Below are positions 33,192 through 43,981 of a DNA stretch of 64,000 nt, in pieces. Where the stretch lies: positions 8,122,216 to 8,186,215 of the forward strand of contig NC_034013.1 in the NCBI RefSeq assembly GCF_000346465.2, read 5' to 3'. The translations under genes and the position numbers were made by a program. The notes beneath the pieces were generated by a model. The model saw only the letters and a program-made list of their open reading frames with translations. It was not told where the DNA came from and did not search any database. The DNA is from Prunus persica. Its lineage: Eukaryota; Streptophyta; Magnoliopsida; Rosales; Rosaceae. Every line of letters starts with the position of its first letter. Position 1 is the stretch's first letter.

Positions 33192-34294
33192 GGAAGAATT
33201 TATGGTGGGTTTGCTCGCACTAGATAGAAGCGCTCTCATAATTTTTTTCAGTATCCCTCGCCTTCTCTCACTCGCGCGGCCTCTGTCTCTCTCTTCCCCC
33301 TCACCAAATCGGCGGCGACGTCGCCCTGCTCTCTCTATCTCCTCTCTCTCTCTCTCTCGCGCGCGCGCTCGCTCTCAGTCACTCTGCTCTCCTCTCTTCT
33401 CTTCTCTCTCTCTCGCTCTCACCCACATCGCGACGGCGACTGTCACCTTCTCAGACCCGCATCAGCGACGGCGAATCTCTCTGGCCGCCTCTATCCACCG
33501 CCAATCTCTCAGGTAATTTTGCATGTATTTTGAATGAATATATTAATCCTGCCAGTTTGGTAGGTTTCATTTGCTCATTTTGCAAGTATGACATACAAAA
33601 TGCAAGATGTCATTCCCCTAGACCATTACAATGTTGAATGTTCACATTTTCAATCGCAAGCATGCTTATCCAATATTTACATTCAGTGAGGAACTTACAT
33701 TTCCTCCAACAGACCTGAAAATGGAAGATAACATCCTAGCAGTGGGTTGAACATGAGCTGCTATGTATACATCATAGCCTTTAAGCAAGCCTTGGGGACT
33801 TGCTTTCGCTCTGAGAACTGCACCTCTTAACTCAGTTCTATATTTGAGCGCATATTCTCTATCATCTAATATGTAAGATGATTCATCTGAAAAAAAGAAA
33901 TCCATCAATGGGAAAAAAAAAATGCTTAAGGTGTTACTAATAGTACAACAAAACAATAGTCAATTCAACTCACCCACATATCTTCCTTGACGAAAGCTTT
34001 CTTTCAAGCAGCTGGGAGAGACCATCCAAGCTCTGCACGGCTATAATCAGAAGGATATTAACTTGTTTGAGTGTTTTTGTTTGCTTTCTTTTCCTGTTTC
34101 TCTGCCACCAAAAATAGTCTTTCTAATTTAAGTGAATACATTTTCAGATTTTATGTTTGTTGTATCTTATCCCATAGAAAGTAATGATTTAATTTGTTAA
34201 CACCTCAGAAAAGAAACAAGTCATAGAGCTTTGTGATGTAAGCGTCAATAAAGTTTCTTCTGTTGTTTTCTTTACCCCTCGACAGGATCATAAG
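33192..34294 (+). other. 5' UTR exon and 5' UTR intron of RPC6
   Basis: 33192-33512 is CT-rich leader-like sequence with TCTCTC tracts and ends CTCTCAG followed by GTAATTTTG, a good splice donor. The matching acceptor is CCCCTCGACAG at 34285, nine bases before the RPC6 ATG. The intron (33513-34285) contains two antisense BRCT exons, listed separately. No TATA box was identified, and the promoter may lie partly in the gap. Confidence 0.6.
33699..34032 (-). pseudogene. Two exons of a BRCT-domain (MDC1/PTIP-like) gene, antisense in the RPC6 intron
   Basis: Minus-strand blocks 34032-33974 and 33886-33699 are bounded by good AG acceptors and GT donors and join in frame across GTGG/ATGAA. The joined peptide contains MVSPSCLKESFRQGRYVD, ESSYILDDREYALKYRTELR, KASPQGLLKGYDVYIAAHVQ and SSIFRSVGGN. 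This is the linker and second BRCT start typical of plant DNA-damage BRCT proteins, by recall. No upstream or downstream exons are found, so it is a fragment, copied with its intron at the DNA level. Confidence 0.65.
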
Positions 34295-35005
34295 ATGAGC
34301 AGACCTTCAGCACTCAAACGGAAACAGCCAGACTCTAGTTCTCCGTCGGAGTCTTTGACAGAGCATGAGAAAATCGTATATAGTGTAATCCGAAGCAAGC
34401 AAGATATGGGAATTTGGACACGAGACATGAAGAAAGAAGCGAACCTCCCCGACAATCTGGTTGGCAAATCCATAAAATCACTCCAAGCCAAGAACCTGAT
34501 AAAAGAGGTTGTGAATGTCCAAAGCAAGGGGAGAAAGCATTATATGGCTGCAGAGTTTGAGCCCTCCAAGGAGTTAACTGGCGGGGATTGGTATTCTAAT
34601 GGGACCCTCGATAAATATTACATATCCTGTGTAAAAGATGGGTTTGCAAAGATCATATATCAGCTCAAGGTTGCTACCTTGGAGGGAATTTCAGATGAAG
34701 TTAAAAAGAGCGGAATATTCAAAACTTCGTTCACAAAACAGCAAATTGAGGAGATTTTGAGGGTTTTGGTTTTGGACAAACGGGTCACGGAAGTGAAGAG
34801 CACTGGGATGGGGGAGTTTGGTTCGTTTCCAGTTGGGAAAGTTTGCTATAAATCCACAAGCAAGGGAGGTAGCAAACGGGAACCCAAAGTAGGGGCCATG
34901 GCTTCCATTCCATGTGGGGTTTGTCCACGGATAAGTCAATGTACACCAGATGGTATTATTTCCCCAAGGACTTGTGTCTACTTCACCAAATGGTTGGATT
35001 TCTGA
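34295..35005 (+). CDS. RPC6: DNA-directed RNA polymerase III subunit RPC6 (RPC34/RPC39 family)
   Basis: The intronless 236-codon frame encodes the Pol III-specific subunit that, with RPC3 and RPC7, forms the initiation heterotrimer contacting TFIIIB for tRNA and 5S rRNA transcription. Winged-helix segments are visible: SLTEHEKIVYSVIRSKQDMG at about 19-38, through NLVGKSIKSLQAKNLIKEV to about residue 75, and a second around 95-170 (GISDEVKKSGIFKTSFTKQQ). The C-terminal cysteines Cys207, Cys210, Cys216 and Cys227 (CX2CX5CX10C) fit the iron-sulphur site described for this family. The Met was chosen because a 5' UTR splice acceptor lies nine bases upstream. No truncation is seen compared with plant relatives as I recall them. 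Confidence 0.92.
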   Translation: MSRPSALKRKQPDSSSPSESLTEHEKIVYSVIRSKQDMGIWTRDMKKEANLPDNLVGKSIKSLQAKNLIKEVVNVQSKGRKHYMAAEFEPSKELTGGDWYSNGTLDKYYISCVKDGFAKIIYQLKVATLEGISDEVKKSGIFKTSFTKQQIEEILRVLVLDKRVTEVKSTGMGEFGSFPVGKVCYKSTSKGGSKREPKVGAMASIPCGVCPRISQCTPDGIISPRTCVYFTKWLDF

Positions 35006-35808
35006 ACTTCTTGTATGCAGGGACAATTGTTTGGTATGCTTCTGGAGGTTTTCTTCTTTTGTCCATGTGATGTATGGAGTCCTGCAGAAGCTTGATGCCT
35101 CAAAATTTTGCTTCTAAATCCTATATATGATGTTTAACGTCTTTGAGTACATCTTTTTACCTGGTTTAACAAAGTTGGTTTCTGAATGTTTTTGGCTCAA
35201 CCTGGTTTCCCATATTTTTTTTGTTTTTGTGTGCTCAATAATAATGTACCTAATCTTGTCAGGGTTTTTATCACAAATAGTCCTTGAAATCTGCGAAATA
35301 CTTAATTTTAATCATTTTTGTTTTTGGCGATCAATGTCGTCCTCTATGTTTTGTCCAGTACACACCCAACCCCCTCCCCTATCGTAGCCACCAGCCCAAC
35401 CACCATGTGCTGTAATCACCACCCTCTTTCTCTGTCTCCTCCCAATCCAAGCATCAACCTAGGCCCCCCTCTCTCCCTCTCCCTCTCTGTTTCTCTTTTA
35501 GTTATTGGTCTACATGTTTCTTTTTTTAAATTCTAAGGACACACTTGATAACCATTTCAATTTCAATTTTAGTTTTCATTTTTTGTGCTAGAGTATAGAG
35601 GAAAAAGATGGAGGATGGAAGTGTGAGATTGAGATTGGAGATAGTATTGAGAAGGAAGATGGGAGGGGCGGAGTAATAAAAGTGAAAACAATTTCAAATA
35701 GATTTCATTTTTTAGTTATTGTTTTCACTTTTGTTATTTCTCCTCCCTCCTATCCTCCTCTCTCATCCTCTCTCTCATTCCCACTCCCGTTAGTTTTCAC
35801 TTTAGTTA
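35006..35808. other. 3' flank of RPC6 and spacer with a foldback
   Basis: Probable RPC6 3' UTR to about 35150, then low-complexity CT-rich sequence. AATAAAAGTGAAAACAAT at about 35671-35688 is inverted at about 35719-35738 (ATTGTTTTCACTTTTGTTATT), with GGAGGATGG/CCTATCCTCC-like arms around it, a possible decayed foldback element. Confidence 0.4.
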
Positions 35809-36237
35809 ATGAGAAATTCTAATGGTGACTGGTGTGGTGGATTTTCTGCTAATATTGGGCTTGGTTCTGTGTTAGAGGCGGAAGTGTGGGCCATTCTTTA
35901 TGGTTTGAGGCTTGCTAGCAATTCCAACTATTTTCCATTGATTGTGGAATCCGACTCTCAATTGGTTGTTGTGTTGGTGAATGCTTCTAGTTGTGATCCG
36001 TGACTCCTCTTTAGCCTTATCTCTTGTTGTAAAGCCCTCATGACGGGTGGGCTGTGTCGCATTGAACATGCCTTCAGGGAATGCAACGTTGCTGCTGATA
36101 TGCTTGCTTCTATTGGGAGTGGTTTGGATGTGATAGCACGGTCGGAGGTGGCCGGAGTTGGTCGGAAAAACCCTCGAAAGTTTCGGTTTCGAAACAGCTT
36201 GTTTTCGGCTTCATTTTGGCTCGAATTTCTAATTTAA
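35809..36237 (+). pseudogene. LINE RNase H (RVT_3) fragment
   Basis: The translation contains GLGSVLEAEVWAILYGLRLA, LIVESDSQLVV and, after one stop at 36001, CRIEHAFRECNVAADMLASI. These are the characteristic blocks of the RNase H domain at the end of plant LINE ORF2. Both ends are missing and no A tail is visible. It does not appear to belong to the nearby minus-strand LINE, which is in the opposite orientation. Confidence 0.75.
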
Positions 36238-36464
36238 TCACTTGGAATCAAGGCTAGATATGGGTATGTATGGAAAGAGGAGAAAGAGGTGAAGAGTTTG
36301 CAAGTTGTGGCACTATTTTTGGTGGCCGGACGGCCGAGATATCTCCATCTCTAGTTGGCTGCTCATGAAGGAGGAGAGAGAGGCAGATTCGTGAGGGAGA
36401 GAGAAGAAAATTTTGGGTTTTTAAAGAAATATTTAGTCATATACCCATTCGTAGCACTAATAAT

Positions 36465-36968
36465 TAGGGGTGGGCACTCGAACCGATGAACAGGAAATTC
36501 GAGCCAAATCGCACCGGAAAAAAATCGAGTTGACCAAAAAGTCAACAACTAGTCAAAAACCAAACCATACCGATTTTGGATTCGGTTCCATGTCTTCAAA
36601 AATCGGACCGGGTCAAACCGAACGGTCAAATTAAAAAATATATATCATTTTAATATATATTTATATTTAATGCTATATTTTTAATTTCATAACTTTAATA
36701 TTTATTTTTATATGAAATTGAATAATTTGTTAATTTTCAAGTAAAAATAATAATATTTCAGTTGAGAATTGTATTAAAAAATAATTTAAAAATAATAATT
36801 TTTATAATTCGGTTCAAAATTGAACCGGAATCGGAACCCGTTCAACTCGAACCAGATAATTTTTGAAATTTTTTATTAAAATCGAACCGAACCAAATCGA
36901 ATGAATAGTACTGGATCGATTCTAATGTGAGGCAAAAATCGGTCCAACCCGAACCGTGCCCACCCCTA
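36465..36968. mobile_element. hAT-type MITE with 8-bp target duplication
   Basis: The 504-bp element starts TAGGGGTGGGCAC and ends with its exact complement GTGCCCACCCCTA (13-bp perfect terminal inverted repeats). It is flanked by the perfect 8-bp duplication CTAATAAT at 36457-36464 and 36969-36976. The TAGGGGTGGGCA terminus and 8-bp duplication are typical of hAT elements. The interior is rich in GGTTCGG/CCGAACC motifs on both strands and has no ORF, so it is non-autonomous. Confidence 0.92.
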
Positions 36969-37126
36969 CTAATAATATAGATAAACCCTACACCATTTCA
37001 TTTCTATAAACAAACCCAAAAAGAACCTCAAAAAATGACAACTTGCCTTATTGAATTTAATTTTGATTATTAAATTACTTTGATGCCTTATTGAGTGTTT
37101 TGGCTATTTTTATGAGGTTTTGAGGT

Positions 37127-39921
37127 TTTTTTTTTTTTTTGGTCAACCATGAATTGGACTCCAAGCCAAAAGGCAACTGCAAGGAAATACACAGAAAGCA
37201 GAAACTGAGACAACTACAGAATCTCCTTCATCTGAATCGCTACAATCCAGCAAAAGAAGGAAAACTCCAACTCTAAAAACAAAAATTAAAGAGGACCTAG
37301 AAGACCATCAAACACCAAAACATGTAAGAGAGACGACAGTGGTTGAGTAACCTAGCTTTCCAGCTCCACTGCTCGGCAACCTATCGCTGCAGCCTCATGA
37401 GCTGCTCGATTTGAACTCCTTTGAACCCAATGCCAAAAAACACTTCTGAGCTGATCAGCTCTATGCTAGATAACCTCAATAGAAGGCCTGATAGTCCAAG
37501 CACGGTTCCTTATATCCTCATTGATCCCGTCCACAAGGGTCTTTGAGTCAGATTCCACGTAGACATCACTATAGCCAAGATTGGCCGCAAGCTCCAACCC
37601 CATGACAGCTGCTTCAGCCTCCACCTCAAGAGCAGAGTGACCCACTCGTGATGCAGCCAAGCCTCCTAGAAACTCCCCAACTGAATTTCGAATAACGACT
37701 CCAACACCAACTTTTCTACCATTGCTTTGCCAACTCCCATCAATATTAACTTTAACAAAACCCATTGGCGGCGGCTCCCACGAGCAGACCTCGCCAATTG
37801 AAGGGGAACGGCTCGTTACACTATTTGCATTACCTTGCCACACTTTCTGAAATTCCACCTTTGCCTTACCTGTTGTTTCAACCACTTTGCATGGATCAAT
37901 TCTACAACCTTCCATGATAGCTTTGCATCTGGTCTTCCATATTTCCCAAAGAAAGATGCTTAGCATAGTGAGCAGATCATGCTTTTCCATTTTTGATTAT
38001 GTTCTCAAGTCCAGAATATTATTCAGCCAGACATCCAGAGTGCTAAAGCTTTGAGTATCAATTCTTAACGTCATTGGAGATCCAAACCACACAGCTTGAG
38101 CCCAGGGGCAAAGAAATAGAGCGTGTTCGATGGATTCTTCGTATTGATCGCAGAGGCCGCACATAGGAGAGGCAGCAATTTTCCTCCTGAATAAATTAAC
38201 CCGCGTTGGAATAGTGTTGGACATACGTCTCCATAAGAACATGCAAATCTTAGGCAGGGTGCGAACACTCCAAACAACTTTCCATATTCGATTTGAGATG
38301 AAATGAGAAGAATGCGAACTCCCAGATGCTAAGTAACGGTGACCCGACTGTAAACAGTGATATTCGGATTTTACTGAATATAGACCGTTCGAAGTCCAGG
38401 GCCAAACAAGCTTATCCCGCTGACCCGAAAAACCGATGGGGATGGCAAGAATCTACTTTTGAGTTTCCCAACTCAGATAACTACCCACCCTGTCCAAACT
38501 CCAAGTTCGATTCTGCATATTGATAATATCTGAAACCATTTGTGGAGCATTAGAAGGGACGTGACTGATTGGTGTAATAATGCCATTATCAGGAATCCAA
38601 TTGTCACCCCAAATATTTGTATTTGCACCATTCATGATTTGATCTCTGGCCCTACCCATTAAAGCGTCTCTTCCCTCTAGAATACTCGTCCAGATCCAAG
38701 ATGGTCTGTGGCCCAAAACAGCATCCTTAAACTCACAATCAGGATAGTACCTCGCTTTTAGAATTCAAACCCATAAGGCATTAGGAGTAGAGATGATTCT
38801 CCAACTCTGTTTGGCAAGAAGAGCCAGATTAAATTTCGCAAGGTCTCTAAAGCCAAGACCCCCATCTCCTTTGGCCAAACACAAAGCCTTCCAAGATTTC
38901 CAGTGTATGTCGTTGCCGCCTTCTGATTTTCCCCACCAGAATTTCGCAATATCAATACTGATCTCATTGCATACCACCTTGGGGAATTTAAAACACATCA
39001 TAGGATAAGCTGGGACAGCAGTGGCAATGGCCTTGATCAAAACTTCCTTTCCCGTCATTGATAATGTGCCTTGTTTCCACCCCATTATCTTCTTCGCCAC
39101 ACACTCGCGGATATAGGCTAACGCCACTTTCTTGGACCGTCCCCAAGTCATTAGAATGCCCAAATAAATACCAGAGTTATCAATCCCTCTAATACCCATA
39201 ATCGAGCTTATATTCGCCTTGACATCCTCAGGAGTGTTAGCACTGAACATAAGACTAGATTTCTCATAATTAATTAACTGACCAGATGCGAGACAGTAAT
39301 CATCTATTAGACCCTTTAATCTAGAGCAGTTTTCTTCCTCAGCTTTAACAAAACATAGTGAGTCATCTGCAAAGAAGAGATGAGACAGAATTGGAGCTCG
39401 CCTAGATACTCGAATACCATTAATGACACCATCTTGCACCAGCTTGGTCAGATTACATGAAAGCGCTTCGCACACCAAAAGGAAGAGGTAAGGCGACAGG
39501 GGATCACCTTGTCTTAACCCTCTTGATGGCAAGAAGGATGAACCAGGTTGACTATTCACTAAGACAGAGAAAGAGACGGTTCTAATACACAACATAACCA
39601 ATCTGATCCATCCTGTCTGGAAACCAAGCTTTTGTAATAGAGCTTCAAGAAAATCCCACTCCACCCTATCATAAGCCTCGTTCATGTCAATTTTAATTCC
39701 CACTTCATACTTGTGACCCGCTCTCTTGAGCTTAAGATAATGAAAGGCTTCATGAGCTACAATCACATTATCATGAATCTGACGGTCAGCCAAGAAGGCA
39801 TTTTGGGAATCAGAAACAAGGTGAGGCATGAGAGACTTTAACCGGTTGGCAAGTAGCTTGGACAAAATCTTGTACAAAGTGTTGCATAGACTGATTGGAT
39901 AGAATATTAGCATTAACTGTC
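37127..39921 (-). pseudogene. 5'-truncated LINE (L1-type non-LTR retrotransposon): RT, zf-RVT, RNase H
   Basis: Minus strand, from about 39913 down to an A tail (T run at 37127-37140). The reverse transcriptase (39913-38765) starts inside the domain and shows KIDMNEAYDRVEWDFLE, GLRQGDPLSPYLFLLVCEAL and the catalytic LFFADDSLCF. After frame changes near 38.76 and 38.3-38.5 kb comes a zf-RVT region (MCGLCDQYEESIEHALFLCP, 38242-37997) and an RNase H domain (37800-37470; VKVNIDGSWQSNG, LEVEAEAAVMGLELA). ORF1 and the endonuclease are absent, as expected from abortive target-primed reverse transcription. The 10-bp word AACCTCAAAA occurs at both ends on the minus strand (around 37117-37126 and 39922-39931), a possible target duplication. 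Confidence 0.9.
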
Positions 39922-40830
39922 TTTTGAGGTTGGGCTTGTTTTAAGAGGTAAATGGAATCCACATTAGCATTTCCACCCAAAGGAACAGTTAATACTAATA
40001 TTCTATCCAACATCTTACTGGTTAGTCCTAAAATTTTGGCTGACCACACAGAAATAAAGGAATATGATGCACCAGCGTCAACCAAAAGCTTAATTTGAGT
40101 GTTGGATAAAATAATCGTACTGTCAAGAGCAATTCCTTCTTCTTTGTCCCTGCCTTCCTGCCACGACGAACACTCGTCCTCCATTCCTTCCTGGTTGTGG
40201 ATTTTCAGGTCTCCTACTTGGTCCTGTCTGGTTTCCTCTTGGTGGTGCTTATTGAGCAGGCGGAGCAGCCTGGTTTCCGGTGACGTTTCTCAGCGACTGT
40301 TGTCGTGGTGCATTTCTTCCACCAGCTTGATTCCGATGTGGACAGTTAGGTCTAATGTGGCCTTCTTCGCCACACGCATTGCAGGTAGTGGCACGGTTCT
40401 TCTTTGGAGTTGGTTCCTTGCTACTAGAACCTTCATCTTTCTTTTCCCCAAAGCACATTTTCTTGGAATTGTTTCTTCTTCGATCCTCAACTCTCCCCGG
40501 GTGTAGGTTTCTTCTCTGGCTTAAGAGATAGTCTTACTCCAGCACATGTGCATTATTCACCATCTCTTGGTATGTTTGATCTCCTTGAGCTGTCACATGT
40601 CGGCAAATATCGTCCCCGAGGCCTTGTCGAAACCTCGTCGACTTCATTTCTTCGTCCGCCATTAAGGTAGGTGCAAAGCGTACTAGGTCAGTGAACTTTG
40701 CTATCCGTCATCTTGCCTTGTTCAAGGGTGAACAATTCCTAGATCTTAGTTTGTTTAAAAGCGGTAGGAAAATACTGGTTGAGAAAGTATCTTTCAAACT
40801 CGTCCCAACTGATGTTACTTTATCGTAGAC
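39922..40830 (-). pseudogene. Ty3/gypsy gag-protease fragment joined to the LINE
   Basis: The minus strand carries a retrotransposon gag block (WDEFERYFLNQYFPTAFKQT near 40800-40740, with a stop soon after), a CCHC zinc knuckle (CNACGEEGHIRPNCP, about 40385-40340) and an aspartic protease start (IKLLVDAGASYSFIS, about 40100-40055). It is cut at 39931 by the LINE 5' junction. Several stops interrupt gag. The protease reading frame runs on into the LINE in the wrong frame, making a meaningless 124-codon chimeric ORF (40184-39810). The right boundary near 40830 is approximate. Confidence 0.75.
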
Positions 40831-41109
40831 ATGAAATAAAGTTTCTGGCTAATACAAAATCTGAGTTTGGAATCTGACTTTCATAGAACACACACAAAAC
40901 TTCTCATGGCACTATGCACAAGCATTCATATGTGACCACGAAATTCGCATATCTTGTAGCGTATAAGAACAGAAAATCGTATCGTTCCCTAATGTCTTTG
41001 ATCCCTTGTATAAATCTTCTTACTTGTAATAGAAGTATATTGCATTTGCATTATCAAAGGTCTTATCTGTCCTATGCTTGGACTACATATACACAAGTGC
41101 TGAAGTGAC
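40831..41109. other. Spacer and probable 3' UTR of the VAN3-binding-like gene
   Basis: AT-rich, with no coding feature recognised. Confidence 0.4.
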
Positions 41110-43421
41110 TCATATACTATTACTGATATTTAAAAATCCCAGAGAGTGCTCAGTTTCTTCAAAGTAGTTGACTCGACGAAGAAGATTTTTGATCCCATCA
41201 ACCCATTTCTGCTTATGAACCTTGTTCTTGCACTTGAACTCTAGTAGACCCTGTCCAGTTTTGAGCCCGAAATAGACCTCTTCTGAAATTTCCCTTTCTT
41301 TCTTATATGGCCAAGCAGAAGTCTCATCACAGACTCCATAAACAACACCTAACACATGTACATTCAGAGATGAGAAATGCTTGCTAAAAAATATATCGGT
41401 CAACAAAATTTCTAAGAACAGTGCTGACTAGCTTCCAAAATCAGAGAGGAATGAAGACAGAATAGTAGTGTAAATAGAACACACAATTTGTTAAAAAAAG
41501 TCAATCAGCTTACTTTTATTTTTCTTGGAGAATGCTCCTCCAACATGTTTACGCTTGAGTTTAACTATAACCTGAAAAGACAAAGATAAAAGTCAGAAAC
41601 TCAATTTTTCTATCCAACGCTTTCTCCTGATCATTCCTTCGACTAAATTTATTTACCTGAGATTTATTGTTGATATAGACAGAGACACGTTTCCATTGTA
41701 AAACACCTGTATACACCAATTTCATCAAAACCATATGAATTAGTTAAGTCCATTTGACACTTCCAGGTTTAACTGAATTCATGACTCAAAAGAAGCAACA
41801 TCAAGTTTACAAGCACAGAGGAATTAATTAACGTAAACTTCTACGAACTGCAAGAATTAAAGCTTCTGGTACTTAATGTTTTGGATTTCTGTACAAAACT
41901 TTCCAATGTCAACGGAACTTATGAAATTACAAAGTTTGTGTCCTTACTAGAAGCCATGTGGTAGGCAATGCAATCTGTTTATATCATACGGGGTCTCTCA
42001 CATAGTTAATATAGATGAATGAATCCTGTACTTGTTATATTAAGTTACCTTTTCCTGTAAGTTGCAGTAGTTCTCCAGCACAGGGAGGATCCTGCTCCTC
42101 TACTTGACTATAAAAAGCACCAGCTGAAGGAATTTCAGCCATTCCCCGATCATAGGGACTAATAGCAGCATTCTTTCTTGCTTCTTTCGGTAACCTTGAT
42201 TTCAAAGCCGATTCTCCTCGCAAAGCTAAAGAAATACTTTGTATTACTTAATGATCAATGGCTTAAAACAACAGGAAGACGAGCGTGTCAATGTGTTTTT
42301 GATATATGTATGCACTGTCACTCATTGGCAAAAGGTGAACAAGCAAGACAAGAAATTCATTACTTGGTAAATTTCTGTGCATATTATGATGATTCTTCAC
42401 AAATTCTCTGAATCTTTTCATTTGAAAGCTGAAATTTTTGCTTAATTTTGTTTACTTTTAAATATGAGCAAGTACCTGTAGCAGCTGCTGCTGTAAGAGT
42501 CATAAGGTCACCAGGACTTTGAATGTCCACTGCTGATCTAACAGCAGATGCCACACGGTCATGATTAGCTCCGGCTAATTCAGCCATTTCAATGCAATGT
42601 GATGCCAGCAACTCTGTAGCCAAAGCCAAAGCCATGGTCGTTTTTGAGCCAGAACCACTGGAGTTTTCTGCTGCAGTTACAGCTGCCAAGGCTGCAGCAA
42701 CTCCTGCAATGGAGACAGCAGAATGCACTCGTGCTCTTTCTACCCTTTCCTTATCTTTCTTCTTCACTGTGCTACTAGTGAACTCCTTATGGTGGAACCA
42801 TTTGCCCATTGACTTCGTTCTCCGATTATTAACAGACTTTACAATCTTTCCTGTCTGCAAGAAAGAATCAGAACAATTAGAAAACAGAACTGAACCTGAA
42901 ATCCAGACTTACAACCATTGATGGAATGTTATGGTGGAGGACAAAGGTATCAAGAAATACTTATTTTCAAGTAGCATAAGCACAAAATTCATTATCTAAA
43001 AGCTATCCCACTCCTTAGTTTCATTTCATGAATACTTAGGCAATTCAATAGCAAGCCTTGAAGAAAGGGGAACAAAATTCAATATATTGTAGGACCAAAT
43101 TAGGAAAATACTGCACATGCATATATTCATTGGAGTTAAGGGAGACTAGCTTACCAGTTGTGGCACGTCAGTTGCTTCTGGGAATTTGTCAGGGCTTTTT
43201 TCAAGAGAAAATTGCTTCTGCTTTTGAGCAAGAGCCTTTGAGATTTCTGAAGCAGAAAGACTCCATGACCTTGACAAAAACTCCATAGGCTCCTGTGGTG
43301 TTTGTGGCTGAGGGATTGCAGGCAAGGTGGGCACTATTTTCATCTCCTCAGCTTCCTCTACATGTTGTAGCCCATGCAAAGAACCAGCAGTCTTCCAAGC
43401 TGAAAAATAACCACTTTCCAT
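41110..43421 (-). CDS. VAN3-binding protein-like (auxin canalisation domain plus PH-like domain)
   Basis: Six exons: 43421-43155, 42854-42476, 42225-42049, 41706-41657, 41571-41514, 41348-41110. The total is 1170 nt, 389 residues, GT-AG borders and continuous frame. The N-terminal block [20 protein letters not shown] and the Ala-rich helical part (about 120-200, [16 protein letters not shown]) belong to the plant DUF828 / auxin canalisation family; the C-terminal part from about residue 260 is the linked PH-like domain ([20 protein letters not shown], ending [10 protein letters not shown]). Family members bind the ARF-GAP VAN3 and act in trans-Golgi trafficking, PIN placement and vein continuity. 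That role is family knowledge, not seen here. The start [10 protein letters not shown] is the only in-frame Met giving the conserved first block. A broken partial copy is at 26744-28813. Confidence 0.9.
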
Positions 43422-43950
43422 TTCTTAATTTCAAGTTGTGTCTTTCTACAGACAGTTTTTTCAAATGTTCTAACTAATTAATCAGAAAAGCTTTTCTTCT
43501 TTCTTCTTTGTGATCATTGGTGGTGGTCAGTTATATATGCCTTTAGGTCCTATCAAAATTTCCACAATTGATGGCTTTGGCCTGTTCCTGTGGATATCAA
43601 TGAAGGTAAAAGTTAGCATATACTACAGTAGAAATACTTAAGATATCATTAAAAACAGAACAAAAAAGTTTCTACCAAATTGGTTTTGGTTGTTCTGCCA
43701 AAACAAAAGAAAGTCAGTGAACTGCAATGGAGACTGGTGTAACAAAAGCAACACTAAAATCTACTTCAGATTACCAAAAAATGAGGGTTAGTTTTGTATT
43801 GAATTTGGAAGCATACACCCTCTTCCTTCTTGAAGCAAAACTACTTTTCAAGTTCTGCTTTACAAAGCAAAATACTTCCAAATGCCAAAAACACATACTT
43901 AAATATTATAAAGTACCGGCAGAGTTTGGAAACTTCCACATACCCAAAAA

Positions 43951-43981
<31 letters not shown>

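Noticed and set aside
32938..33516. ORF running through the N run
   Set aside because: Depends on untranslatable gap bases; both sides are low-complexity or UTR-like sequence.
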